Source: Flavobacterium caeni (GTDB lineage Bacteria > Bacteroidota > Bacteroidia > Flavobacteriales > Flavobacteriaceae). Taken from it: 64,000 bases of DNA. This document shows, in pieces, positions 25,506 to 35,106 of the stretch. The translations under genes and the position numbers were made by a program. Where the stretch lies: assembly GCF_900101895.1 (NCBI RefSeq), contig NZ_FMVF01000009.1, positions 1 through 64,000 of the forward strand, written 5' to 3'. The notes under the pieces were generated by a model. It had not been told where the DNA came from. It made no database searches and saw only the letters and a program-made list of their open reading frames with translations. The stretch's first letter is position 1; every line of letters begins with the position of its first letter.

Positions 25506-26585
25506 TTGAACCTGACCGAATACATTTACCTGATCAACAAACCCGAAGCCATCCACGAGAAGCAGACGGCGGTATTGGAAAAAATCGTTCAGGAGTTCCC
25601 GTATTTTCAAAGCGCGCGCGCCCTTTACCTCAAAGGGTTGTACAACCAGAACAGCTTCAAATACAATTACGTTTTGAAGGTGACCGCGGCCCATACCTGC
25701 GACCGGAGCGTGTTGTTCGATTTTATTACGTCGGATACGTTCACGTCGGTCAACCGCGGGCTGCTCGACCAAAAACTGCGGGCCATCGAGGCGATTCCCG
25801 TAGCCGACAGCGAAGTTGTAGAACATAAACTCGAGGTGCGCGAGAACACCATCGAACAATCGATCCTTTCGTCTATCGAAAAAGCCGGACAAGAGCCAGA
25901 ACCATCGGATATTCCTGCCGAAATAGCGTCGGAAATAGAGCCGATGGTGCTGTCGAAAGCCGCCGATGAAGAAGACGATTGGAAAGACCCGACCGCAATC
26001 GAAGTTGTGGAAACGCTCGAAATAGAAGCCCCAAAGGAATTTGTCTTTGAACCGGTAGCCGATGTGCCCGTCGTGTCTTCTCCCGAAGAAGAAATCGTGA
26101 TTCATGCGCCTGAAATTGACCAGCCAGCACAAAACCTTGAGCTCGGCAAACCGCTGGCGTTCGCTAGGGACGAACGACACTCTTTTCAGGAATGGTTGCA
26201 GCTTTCGCAGTTCAAACCCATCGACCGAAACCAACCCGAGCCCACGCCCGATAGCGAACCATCAGCCGACGAAAGCACATTCTCAGACTCCGATCTCGAG
26301 AAGCAAAAAAAAAACGAACTGATTGATCGTTTTATCGAAACGAGCCCGCGCATCCCGCCCGTCAAGCACGACGCCCCGCTTACGGCAAGCATGATCGTCG
26401 AACCCAGCATGGACGACAAGACCTTCCTGATGACCGAAACGCTCGCGCGCGTGTACCTCGAACAAAAGAAGTACAACAAGGCGATCCAGGCCTATGAAAT
26501 TTTAATTTTGAAATATCCGGAAAAAAGTAGTTTCTTTGCAGACCGAATTTTAGATATCAAGAATTTACAACAAAATAACAAGTAA
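25506..26585 (+). CDS. TPR-containing hypothetical protein of the lptE-secG operon
   Basis: 359 residues from the TTG at 25506 (MNLTEYIYLINKPEAI). An in-frame TTG at 25458 would add 16 residues with no conserved look. The N-terminal helical region has the stretch EFPYFQSARALYLKGLYNQ and the block VTAAHTCDRSVLFDFIT. An acidic low-complexity linker covers about 120-260, and a C-terminal TPR-like pair reads TLARVYLEQKKYNKAIQAYE. No signal peptide or catalytic motif. Conserved Flavobacterial operon position suggests a role in envelope biogenesis, but this is inference. Confidence 0.7.
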   Translation: MNLTEYIYLINKPEAIHEKQTAVLEKIVQEFPYFQSARALYLKGLYNQNSFKYNYVLKVTAAHTCDRSVLFDFITSDTFTSVNRGLLDQKLRAIEAIPVADSEVVEHKLEVRENTIEQSILSSIEKAGQEPEPSDIPAEIASEIEPMVLSKAADEEDDWKDPTAIEVVETLEIEAPKEFVFEPVADVPVVSSPEEEIVIHAPEIDQPAQNLELGKPLAFARDERHSFQEWLQLSQFKPIDRNQPEPTPDSEPSADESTFSDSDLEKQKKNELIDRFIETSPRIPPVKHDAPLTASMIVEPSMDDKTFLMTETLARVYLEQKKYNKAIQAYEILILKYPEKSSFFADRILDIKNLQQNNK

Positions 26586-26591
26586 TAAAAA

Positions 26592-26987
26592 ATGAGCACT
26601 TTTTCAATTTTCTTAGTTTTAATCACGATCGTTTGTTTCCTGTTGATCATCGTGATCATGGTACAAAATCCAAAGGGTGGCGGTTTGTCATCGTCATTGG
26701 GCGGTTCGCAAATGTTGGGCGGTGTACAAAAAACCACCGACTTCCTCGACAAAAGCACCTGGACCTTGGGAACTATTTTGATCGTGTTGATTATGTTGTC
26801 GAGCTTGAGCTTTAGCGGTTCACTCAACGACAACAGTTCTAAGATCATCGACGAAATTCCGGCTGCAGAAGCACCTGCGGCTGCATCGGCTACTCCGGCT
26901 ACCGAAACACCGGCTTCCGACGCTGCAAAAACCGAAGCGGCTCCGGCCGAAGCTACGCCTGCAACCGAAGCGCCTGCTACAAAATAA
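26592..26987 (+). CDS. secG: Preprotein translocase subunit SecG
   Basis: 131 residues. Two membrane helices (about 3-23 and 55-75) flank the conserved cytoplasmic loop (VQNPKGGGLSSSLGG), as in SecG of the SecYEG channel. The C-terminal 45 residues are an Ala/Pro/Thr/Glu-rich tail not required by the family but frequent in Bacteroidota. Starts 6 bases after the TPR gene and ends at a strong terminator. Confidence 0.92.
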   Translation: MSTFSIFLVLITIVCFLLIIVIMVQNPKGGGLSSSLGGSQMLGGVQKTTDFLDKSTWTLGTILIVLIMLSSLSFSGSLNDNSSKIIDEIPAAEAPAAASATPATETPASDAAKTEAAPAEATPATEAPATK

Positions 26988-27006
26988 TCTGCGCGTCAGA
27001 CACCCC

Positions 27007-27042
27007 AAAATGCCAGCTTGTCACCATGCTGGCATTTTTTTT
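27007..27042 (+). terminator. Terminator of the miaB-secG operon
   Basis: AAAATGCCAGC (27007-27017) pairs with GCTGGCATTTT (27028-27038), followed by more T. Confidence 0.9.
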
Positions 27043-27047
27043 ACCAA

Positions 27048-27085
27048 TTTGTCAGTTTGGGCGACATGGCACAATTTCTGACAAA
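27048..27085 (+). promoter_or_regulatory. groESL upstream region: inverted repeat and TGGCAC element
   Basis: TTTGTCAG (27048-27055) and CTGACAAA (27078-27085) form an inverted repeat with a 22-base gap. Between and overlapping it lies TGGCAC (27067-27072), which looks like the -24 half of a sigma-54 promoter, but the -12 half (CTGA instead of TTGC) is poor. No CIRCE element is seen. This is a likely heat-shock control site of unknown regulator. Confidence 0.45.
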
Positions 27086-27123
27086 CGCACACCCGAAAAA
27101 CAACAAATCAAAATACAACCATT

Positions 27124-27399
27124 ATGGCATTAAACATCAAACCGCTTTCAGACCGTGTCTTGATCGAACCTGTGGCAGCCGAAACGCAAACTGCTTCAGG
27201 TATTTTTATTCCCGATACCGCCAAGGAAAAACCGCAAAAAGGAACCGTGGTGGCCGTAGGAAACGGCACCAAGGACCACACGATGACCGTCAAGGTGGGC
27301 GACACCGTGCTGTACGGCAAATACGCCGGAACCGAGCTCAAACTCGAGGGCAAGGATTATTTGATCATGCGCGAAGACGACATCTTGGCCATCATCTGA
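27124..27399 (+). CDS. groES: Co-chaperonin GroES
   Basis: 91 residues. Cpn10 fold with the opening [11 protein letters not shown], the mobile-loop region ([19 protein letters not shown]) and the closing [10 protein letters not shown] ... ILAII. It caps the GroEL ring during folding. 40 bases before groEL in one operon; the spacer contains a 14-base direct repeat. Confidence 0.97.
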   Translation: MALNIKPLSDRVLIEPVAAETQTASGIFIPDTAKEKPQKGTVVAVGNGTKDHTMTVKVGDTVLYGKYAGTELKLEGKDYLIMREDDILAII

Positions 27400-27406
27400 T
27401 CCAAAT

Positions 27407-29071
<1,665 letters not shown>

Positions 29072-29090
29072 TTCCCGATCCGTTAAAAAT

Positions 29091-29124
29091 AAAAATCCCG
29101 CCTCGAAAGAAGCGGGATTTTTTT
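29091..29124 (+). terminator. Terminator of groESL
   Basis: AAATCCCGC (29093-29101) pairs with GCGGGATTT (29112-29120), followed by a T run. A and T flanks on both sides allow use from the minus strand by dedA as well. Confidence 0.9.
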
Positions 29125-29143
29125 GGTCTAAACCAAATATTTT

Positions 29144-29824
29144 TTACACGGCTGGCTTCGGCTTCTTCAACAACTTCAAAAACACCGGCACCGTCGACAG
29201 CAAGATGATGATGATGATGATGTATTCGATGTAATGCTTGAGGTCGATGCCAAATTTATCGAGGAACAACCCGTACAGGTAGTGCCCCGCGAACACCAAC
29301 GTAAACGACCAAAGGAACGAACTCAGCACGTTGTAGAACATGAATTTCTTTTTGTCCATGGTCACGATGCCTGCAATGATGGGCGCAAAAGTCCTGAAAA
29401 TAGGCAGGAAACGCGCAAAGATAATCGCCTTGCCGCCGTATTTCTCAAAAAAATCTTTCGATTGCAGCAGGTATTTTTTCTTGAACCAGAAACTGTCTTC
29501 TTTCTTGAACAGGTAGTATCCGCTTTTGGCGCCAAACCAATAGCCCACCATGTTGCCCAAAATCCCCGCCGCGGCGATGATGGTGGCCAACAGCGTCACA
29601 TTGGCCAAATCACTCGAAATGATCAGGACGTTCTCGATCAAATCGCGGCTGTAAATCCCCGAAAGGAACAGCAAACTGTCACCTGGCAAAAAGAATCCGG
29701 CAAACAAACCCGTCTCGGCAAAAACGATGAACGCAACGATATACAAACCCCATTCGATCCCGCCTATTTTGAGCGTGATGTAAAATTCGGGGTTGAGCAA
29801 TTGGGTCCATTCAAAGTTGTCCAT
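29144..29824 (-). CDS. DedA family membrane protein
   Basis: 226 residues from the ATG at 29824. Start chosen because upstream in-frame codons have no hydrophobic or conserved character. DedA/VTT pattern: FAETGLFAGFFLPGDSLLF, then GNMVGYWFGAKSG, then ARFLPIFRTFAPIIAG, with four to five membrane segments. Members flip or transport undecaprenyl phosphate or phosphatidylethanolamine-type lipids and support membrane energetics. Immediately downstream of the metal operon (87 bp), possibly cotranscribed. Confidence 0.9.
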   Translation of the reverse strand: MDNFEWTQLLNPEFYITLKIGGIEWGLYIVAFIVFAETGLFAGFFLPGDSLLFLSGIYSRDLIENVLIISSDLANVTLLATIIAAAGILGNMVGYWFGAKSGYYLFKKEDSFWFKKKYLLQSKDFFEKYGGKAIIFARFLPIFRTFAPIIAGIVTMDKKKFMFYNVLSSFLWSFTLVFAGHYLYGLFLDKFGIDLKHYIEYIIIIIILLSTVPVFLKLLKKPKPAV

Positions 29825-29911
29825 GGGGTGTTTTGTTTTTTGAGCCGTGAAAGTAATCAATATTTGCGCAACCCGCAATACATCGCAGAACTTTTAGCTT
29901 TTCTTAACGGT

Positions 29912-30625
29912 TTACATGTGGTTCCAAATCATCAAAAGTGCCATGACGATCATGATGCTGTTTTCGATAAACGTCGCCTTGGTCATCGGCAATTTGAGCG
30001 CCGTGCCCAAACATGCACATTGGATCGCCTTTTTGTCGAGCAAAACCCTGGTCACGCCATAGGTTGTGATGCCCAAAATGACGAGCGTCGCGTAAAGCGC
30101 CACGTCGGTCTGGAACCGCAGCAGGAACATCAGCCCCAACGCCGTCTCAAGGAACGGGTAGATTGTCGCATAAAAGGGTACTTTCTTGGCCAGCGGATCG
30201 TACATGCGGAACGAATCGGGAAACCCTTTCAAATCGAGCATCTTGAAAAAACTGAACACGATGTAAAACAACCCCATGAAATCGAGCATAAAACCTTCGC
30301 CATCCCACGGACTGCGGTTGATCAGTACCGCCGCAACGGTGATGTATCCGAAAATCAGGAACAACGGGGTCAGTTTCTTCCAATCCGATACTTCTTCCTC
30401 AGACGTCATCATGAGCATGTCGTTCTTTTCGTAGATTTTGTATTTGTCGCCAATCGCGTTCTGCAACGCACCTGTCGAAATGTGCGTTTTCATCTCGATC
30501 ACGGCCTCCGATTGCTCGAGGCTTACCGTCGCACGGACCACCCCCGGGATCCTCCCGAGTTTGTCCTCGATACCCACCCTGCATCCGTTGCAGGTCATTC
30601 CGGTTACTGTATAGGTATGGGTCAT
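29912..30625 (-). CDS. HMA domain fused to a MauE/DoxX-type membrane domain
   Basis: 237 residues from the ATG at 30625, which overlaps the stop of the preceding gene (ATGA). Residues 1-70 are a heavy-metal-associated ferredoxin-like domain with GMTCNGC (Cys12, Cys15) for Cu(I) or a similar soft metal. Residues about 90-237 hold four membrane helices of the MauE/DoxX type ending with a Cys pair in CACLG. The fusion suggests metal capture coupled to membrane redox chemistry. Part of a four-gene operon with a secreted HMA protein, a TonB receptor and an HYC_CC_PP protein. The direction of transport is not shown. Confidence 0.8.
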   Translation of the reverse strand: MTHTYTVTGMTCNGCRVGIEDKLGRIPGVVRATVSLEQSEAVIEMKTHISTGALQNAIGDKYKIYEKNDMLMMTSEEEVSDWKKLTPLFLIFGYITVAAVLINRSPWDGEGFMLDFMGLFYIVFSFFKMLDLKGFPDSFRMYDPLAKKVPFYATIYPFLETALGLMFLLRFQTDVALYATLVILGITTYGVTRVLLDKKAIQCACLGTALKLPMTKATFIENSIMIVMALLMIWNHM

Positions 30626-30960
30626 GGCTTTCTTTCGTAAAGGCAACAGTGGTGCAGTTTTTCGTAATCTTCATCGGTCGATTTGACCTCGTCTGTATCG
30701 TGTCCTACCTTGGCGATGGCTTTCTTGACTTGTGAAACCGACGACTTTTCTTCATTGAGGATGATGTTGAGTTGGTGTGTATCGACATCCCAAACCGCCA
30801 TCTTCACGCCCGAGACCGAGTAAGCGGCTTTTTCGATGCGTTTTTTGCATTGGTCGCAATTGCCGTTGACCTCGAAAGTGTGTTTGGCGCTTTTGCTTTT
30901 TTGCTGCGCTTGTGCCGTGAATCCGATCAGGGCAACAAGCAATATCAGTATGTTTTTCAT
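30622..30960 (-). CDS. Secreted heavy-metal-associated (HMA) domain protein
   Basis: 112 residues with a signal peptide (cleaved after about AQA, residue 18). A single HMA domain has the metal-binding NCDQC (Cys35, Cys38), and an unusual C-terminal pair HHCC sits near residue 104. Probably a periplasmic metallochaperone that passes metal between the TonB receptor and the inner-membrane HMA-MauE protein. Starts 13 bases after the receptor gene. Confidence 0.85.
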   Translation of the reverse strand: MKNILILLVALIGFTAQAQQKSKSAKHTFEVNGNCDQCKKRIEKAAYSVSGVKMAVWDVDTHQLNIILNEEKSSVSQVKKAIAKVGHDTDEVKSTDEDYEKLHHCCLYERKP

Positions 30961-30973
30961 CTTTGTTTTTTAT

Positions 30974-33007
30974 TTATTTGATTTTGAACCGTAGGCCCGC
31001 ATAATACATTTGGCCAAAAACAGGTCCGTAAATGATTGAACTGTCGAACGTTGGGCCAAAAGGGTTATCGGCACCCAAAATGGCTTGGCTTTGCTGGTAA
31101 TTGCCGATGTTCTCACCGCCCACATACATCTCGAACGTAGACGAAAAGGTACGGGTTATTTGCGCATTCATCAAAGAAAATGGCTTCGAAAAATCGGGCA
31201 AACGGTCTGTTTCAGGGTTGGTGCCCGTGTAAGGCAACTGCTGCGCGCCCATCCAGTTGTAGGTGAAATCGAATTTCCAACGGTGTCCTTTGTCATCAAT
31301 GTGCGTCGCGTACTCCAAATTGGTAAAAAAGCGGTGCTTGGCCTGCAACGGACGTTGTTCGGAACCTCCCAGGTAATCGGTTTGGATGTCGTAAAACTTA
31401 TACGCCGTACGCACGTTCAAATGTTTGACGGGCTCGATATTGAAATCGACCTGCAGGCTGTTGGCGAACGACTTGCCGTCGAGGTTGTAAAACAAAGCCT
31501 GTTGCGGCGATGCATACCAATCCACCACGGCCTGGTTCACAAAATCGGTGCGGTACAAATCGAATCCTGCATCGGCACCCATGCCAAAAACTTTAAACTG
31601 CTGGTTAAAACTGATGCCATAATTCCAGGCGATTTCGGGGTCGAGTCCGTACACTTTGCCACGCGTGTCCAAAATCGACAGCACGCGGTTGGTGGCAAAA
31701 AGCTGCTGGTTCTCGGCAAAAATATTGGCCGCGCGTTTACCTCTTCCGGCCGAAGCGCGAAACGTAGCTTTCTCCCACGGGTTGTAGCGCAAATGCAAAC
31801 GCGGCGTGGCAAAAACCCCCAAGCGGTTGTGGTTGTCGATGCGTCCGCCCGCAATGAGGCTAAAATTGTCGTTGTTGTCGTAGGTGTATTCGAAAAACGC
31901 GCCGATGTTGTTGTCGATGCGGTCGAAATTGCCGTCGATGCCCGACGCAAGCACGCGTTCGTCGTAACGGTCGTAGCTAAAGTTCAAACCCGTCGCGAAC
32001 TTGTGCATGGTATTGCTGATGATCGAATTGAAAATCAAATTCGAATAATAGCTGAGCTGGCCAATGTCGTAGACGTTCAAACCAAAATACGATTCCTGGT
32101 TGTGGTTGCTCAGCGCGTTCTGGAAACCGATGCTTTGGTACGGCGCGTCGGGAAACACATAACCCACCTTGGTCGAAACATCGAAGCGCTGGGTGTTGAT
32201 CTCTGAACCCCAGTGGTTGGTCGTGAATTTGTCGCGGTCTGGGTTAAAATCGACCATACCGGTTTGCTTCTCGTCGTTCATGTAGCGAAAGTTGATGAAG
32301 CTCACCCAGCCTTTCTCGGCATCGGCATACTGCCATCGGTTCATCACGTTGACTTGCTTGCCGAGCGGGTTGTCGAGGAAATGGTCGTCGTTCATGTCGT
32401 TCTTCGACAAACGCGTGTTGGTGTGCAAAAACAACGACGTCGCCCATTTGTCGGACAATTTTTGGTTGAAATGCACATTGCCCTCGAAACGCGAATCGGT
32501 CGAACCGTAAACGTTCAGAAAAAACGGAATGTCGTTCATGGGCTTGAGTAGTTCGGTGTTGATTTGGCCCGAAATGCTCTCGAACCCATTGACCACCGAC
32601 CCTGCACCCTTGGTGATCTGGATGCTCTCGACCCAGGTACCCGGCGTAAAGGTCATGCCATAGGCTTGCGATGCACCGCGCACCGACGGAATGTTTTCCT
32701 CGGCGATGACCAGGTACGGACTCGTCAGGCCAAGCATCTTGATTTGCTTGGTGCCCGTGAGTGCGTCCGAGAAATTGACGTCGATGGACGGATTGGTTTC
32801 GAAACTCTCGGCCAAATTACAACACGCCGCCTTGAGCAATTCGCGGCTCGTCATGATCGAGGTATTGGCGGTAATCGTCGAAGATTTCTTGATGCTTTTG
32901 CGCGAACCTTCGATCGTGACACCTTGCAAGGTATCTTTTTGGGTGTCTTCCTGTGCGCCCGCATAAAACGTGACCAACAACAGGAAAACCGTTATTTTCT
33001 TATACAT
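30974..33007 (-). CDS. TonB-dependent outer-membrane receptor of the metal operon
   Basis: 677 residues with signal peptide (MYKKITVFLLLVTFYAGA). It has a plug domain (about 45-165, with TSPYLVIAEENIPSVRG) and a 22-strand-type barrel ending in YYAGLRFKIK. There is no N-terminal carboxypeptidase-like domain, so it is not a SusC type. A Cys pair in the plug (KAACCNLAES) is noteworthy. The two HMA proteins and the HYC_CC_PP protein around it point to copper or another soft metal as cargo (inference). Confidence 0.85.
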   Translation of the reverse strand: MYKKITVFLLLVTFYAGAQEDTQKDTLQGVTIEGSRKSIKKSSTITANTSIMTSRELLKAACCNLAESFETNPSIDVNFSDALTGTKQIKMLGLTSPYLVIAEENIPSVRGASQAYGMTFTPGTWVESIQITKGAGSVVNGFESISGQINTELLKPMNDIPFFLNVYGSTDSRFEGNVHFNQKLSDKWATSLFLHTNTRLSKNDMNDDHFLDNPLGKQVNVMNRWQYADAEKGWVSFINFRYMNDEKQTGMVDFNPDRDKFTTNHWGSEINTQRFDVSTKVGYVFPDAPYQSIGFQNALSNHNQESYFGLNVYDIGQLSYYSNLIFNSIISNTMHKFATGLNFSYDRYDERVLASGIDGNFDRIDNNIGAFFEYTYDNNDNFSLIAGGRIDNHNRLGVFATPRLHLRYNPWEKATFRASAGRGKRAANIFAENQQLFATNRVLSILDTRGKVYGLDPEIAWNYGISFNQQFKVFGMGADAGFDLYRTDFVNQAVVDWYASPQQALFYNLDGKSFANSLQVDFNIEPVKHLNVRTAYKFYDIQTDYLGGSEQRPLQAKHRFFTNLEYATHIDDKGHRWKFDFTYNWMGAQQLPYTGTNPETDRLPDFSKPFSLMNAQITRTFSSTFEMYVGGENIGNYQQSQAILGADNPFGPTFDSSIIYGPVFGQMYYAGLRFKIK

Positions 33008-33071
33008 AAAAAGATCTTTAATGTTTGTAATCGATTAAAGCCCTAAGGCCGTCGGGAAAACATCAAAAATC

Positions 33072-33494
33072 TCAGGCGTAAAAAATGTATTGGGAATACA
33101 GCTGGTAGAGCGGCGGCGCATGGGCCTCGCAGTAGTAAGCCGCGGGTTGCGACGGCGTGGTTTGCGGCACCGAACCAAAAACGATGGGTTTCCAGCTTTC
33201 GGCCAAAAAAGGCGCCTCCAATTGCAACGAAAATGTCTTGACAACGGTTTGCGAATCGGTCTTTTTATCGACCTTGACGAGCTTGTTGTCGCAACAGCCC
33301 TTCTCGCCCGCTTCGGTCATGCAGCATGATTTTTCTACCGATTGAAAATCGTCGGTAGAAATATCCGAAAGGTTGTAGGCTGTAGAAATCCCGGCGATTT
33401 GTCCGCCGCAATAGTGCACGTTGACCGCCAGCCCGATGTGCGAAACCATCACGAGCAAAGCGAGTAACAAACTGGTGCCTTTTTTGAATTTCAT
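33072..33494 (-). CDS. HYC_CC_PP family small secreted protein
   Basis: 140 residues. A signal peptide ends near residue 23, then the three defining short motifs appear: HYCGG, Cys-Cys pairs (KSCCMTE and KGCCDNK), and HAPPLYQLY. The clustered Cys and His suggest metal binding; I know of no established function for this family. First gene of the metal operon. TACCTTTG on the minus strand (33506-33499) ends only 4 bases before the ATG, which would give an almost leaderless mRNA if it is the -7 box. Confidence 0.8.
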   Translation of the reverse strand: MKFKKGTSLLLALLVMVSHIGLAVNVHYCGGQIAGISTAYNLSDISTDDFQSVEKSCCMTEAGEKGCCDNKLVKVDKKTDSQTVVKTFSLQLEAPFLAESWKPIVFGSVPQTTPSQPAAYYCEAHAPPLYQLYSQYIFYA

Positions 33495-33530
33495 GCGCCA
33501 AAGGTATTTAAAATTCCAATTGGTGGTTCT

Positions 33531-33989
33531 TTACGAAATGTTATTTTTTGCCGAACGTTTCTGATAGTAGAAAGCGGGAATGAACAAAAGCACGAATATT
33601 GGCTGGATCAAGAAACGCCTGACATAGAAGATGATAAAATTGTTCTCGTTGCCCGAAAACGTGATCAGCGCGAAAAACGACACAATCAAAACAACATAAA
33701 AAAGACCGTACAATACCGCCGAGAATTTCGTCAGCGGCACATCGCGGAACAGTACAAAAATGATCGCGAGCGAAATCATGGCGTTCAAGGCATAGCGTCC
33801 GGTAAGGCTACCCAGCAACGCCCAACCTTTGTATTCGGGAAACGTCAAATTCAAATAATCGCCTTCGAAATAGTACGCGAACGGATCGTAAAACAACGCA
33901 TGTTCGAAAATCCTGACCAGCGCCAGCAAAAACACGAGCAGCAACGCCACGGCGATCTTGAGTCTATTTTTCCACAGGTTTTGCAGCAT
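33531..33989 (-). CDS. Exosortase F system-associated membrane protein
   Basis: 152 residues, four or five hydrophobic segments, no enzymatic motif. It resembles the small membrane protein that accompanies XrtF in Flavobacteriia (YYFEGDYLNLTFPEYKGW and ALNAMISLAI blocks). It starts 26 bases inside the end of the xrtF gene, so the two are translationally linked. A role in anchoring or helping XrtF is inferred from linkage. Confidence 0.75.
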   Translation of the reverse strand: MLQNLWKNRLKIAVALLLVFLLALVRIFEHALFYDPFAYYFEGDYLNLTFPEYKGWALLGSLTGRYALNAMISLAIIFVLFRDVPLTKFSAVLYGLFYVVLIVSFFALITFSGNENNFIIFYVRRFLIQPIFVLLFIPAFYYQKRSAKNNIS

Positions 33990-34536
33990 ACAACGAAAAT
34001 TTATTGACCCAAATTACCCATAAGATAAAAACGACCCCGTAAATGATCAGCGGAAAAATCACGCCGTGCAACAGGTCTTCGTATTCGGGAAAATGGTACA
34101 ACGCCACGACCAAAAAAGCAATCCGCGCTATGTTAAGCACGTGCACAAGCAAACTTCCTGCAACGATGTACCCAATGGTGGTTTTGGTTTTTCCCGTAAA
34201 GGCCACCACAAACGAAACAAACAAGATAATGACACTCAGCGCGTTGCACCCCTCTACAATGCGCGCCACAAACCGGTGGTGGTAAAACATTTTGATGCTG
34301 GCTTGCTCCAGATGGGGCGCCGTAGCCACTTGGTTGTCGAACACCGCAATAAGCCACTTTGTTTGGTGCGCGACCGATTCGGTAAATGAATCTACTTCGA
34401 AATCGGCTTTCGAGAATTGGCCCAGATACGCTTGGTACACCAATGTGAGCAGCGCATAGGTCAACAGGAATTTCCCGAGAAAAACCAAAAAGGGCTTGTA
34501 TTTGACGAAGTACTCGGTCACGGCGATTTTTAACAA
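33964..34536 (-). CDS. Exosortase XrtF
   Basis: About 190 residues. Polytopic membrane protein with the exosortase triad: Cys97 in VEGCNALSV, Arg138 in NIARIAFL, His157 in LLHGVIF. Exosortases cut and probably transfer proteins carrying a PEP-CTERM-like tail to a cell-surface anchor. No substrate with such a tail is obvious in the window. The start at a TTG (34536) is a choice: in-frame codons extend much further upstream, antisense to the GAF gene, and are not coding. A GTG at 34521 is an alternative, since TAAATTTG at 34541-34534 could be a -7 box overlapping the TTG. Confidence 0.75.
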   Translation of the reverse strand: MLKIAVTEYFVKYKPFLVFLGKFLLTYALLTLVYQAYLGQFSKADFEVDSFTESVAHQTKWLIAVFDNQVATAPHLEQASIKMFYHHRFVARIVEGCNALSVIILFVSFVVAFTGKTKTTIGYIVAGSLLVHVLNIARIAFLVVALYHFPEYEDLLHGVIFPLIIYGVVFILWVIWVNKFSLYAAKPVEK

Positions 34537-34595
34537 ATTTATAAAATTTATGTTCCCGCGAAGCCGTACTTTTACGGAATACAAATTCCACACCC

Positions 34596-35051
34596 ATGAC
34601 GCTCGAAGAATTAATGCCCAAAGTAGACGATATCCTGCACCACACCAGCCAGTTGCGCGACGACAAATTACTTCAAATTTGCCACCTGTTGCGCGACAAC
34701 ATCGACTACTACGACTGGGTTGGGTTCTACTTTCGCAACGGCGACAAAGAGGAGCTGATCCTCGGACCGTACGCGGGCGAGCCCACCGACCACACCGTGA
34801 TTCCTTTCGGAAAAGGCATTTGCGGACAGGTAGCCGTTTCGAATCAAAACTTCGTGGTTCCCGACGTGACCGCACAGGACAATTACATCGCCTGTTCGAT
34901 CACGGTAAAATCTGAGATTGTCGTGCCTTTGTTTGTCGATGGTGCAAACATCGGTCAAATCGACATCGATTCCAATTTGATCGACGCGTTCGACGAAGCC
35001 GATGAGCGTTTCTTGGAGTTTGTCAACAACGGCATCGCAAAGTTGTTCTAA
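34596..35051 (+). CDS. GAF-domain free methionine-(R)-sulfoxide reductase
   Basis: 151 residues, a single GAF domain with the fRMsr signature: GKGICG (Cys76) and IACS (Cys100) followed by SEIVVPL. In the E. coli enzyme the matching Cys form the catalytic and resolving pair. The third Cys of that enzyme is not at the expected place, though Cys29 is present. It would reduce free Met-(R)-sulfoxide using thioredoxin. Divergent from xrtF; convergent with the S74 gene across a two-way terminator. Confidence 0.85.
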   Translation: MTLEELMPKVDDILHHTSQLRDDKLLQICHLLRDNIDYYDWVGFYFRNGDKEELILGPYAGEPTDHTVIPFGKGICGQVAVSNQNFVVPDVTAQDNYIACSITVKSEIVVPLFVDGANIGQIDIDSNLIDAFDEADERFLEFVNNGIAKLF

Positions 35052-35052
35052 A

Positions 35053-35086
35053 AAGAAAACCCACCCTCAAAACGAGCGTGGATTTC
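35053..35086. terminator. Two-way terminator between the fRMsr and S74 genes
   Basis: AAACCCAC (35057-35064) and GTGGATTT (35077-35084) flank a short CTC/GAG stem. With A and T runs on either side it can stop both converging genes. Pairing is best on the minus strand, where the mismatch becomes a wobble. Confidence 0.65.
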
Positions 35087-35106
35087 CGACCTATTCAACT
35101 ACCTAA

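Noticed and set aside
27067..27081. Confident sigma-54 promoter for groES
   Set aside because: The -24 half TGGCAC is good but the -12 half is CTGA instead of TTGC; reported only as a weak candidate.
34537..34875. N-terminal extension of XrtF by about 113 residues
   Set aside because: Arg/Ser/Cys-rich, antisense to the fRMsr gene and unlike any exosortase N terminus.
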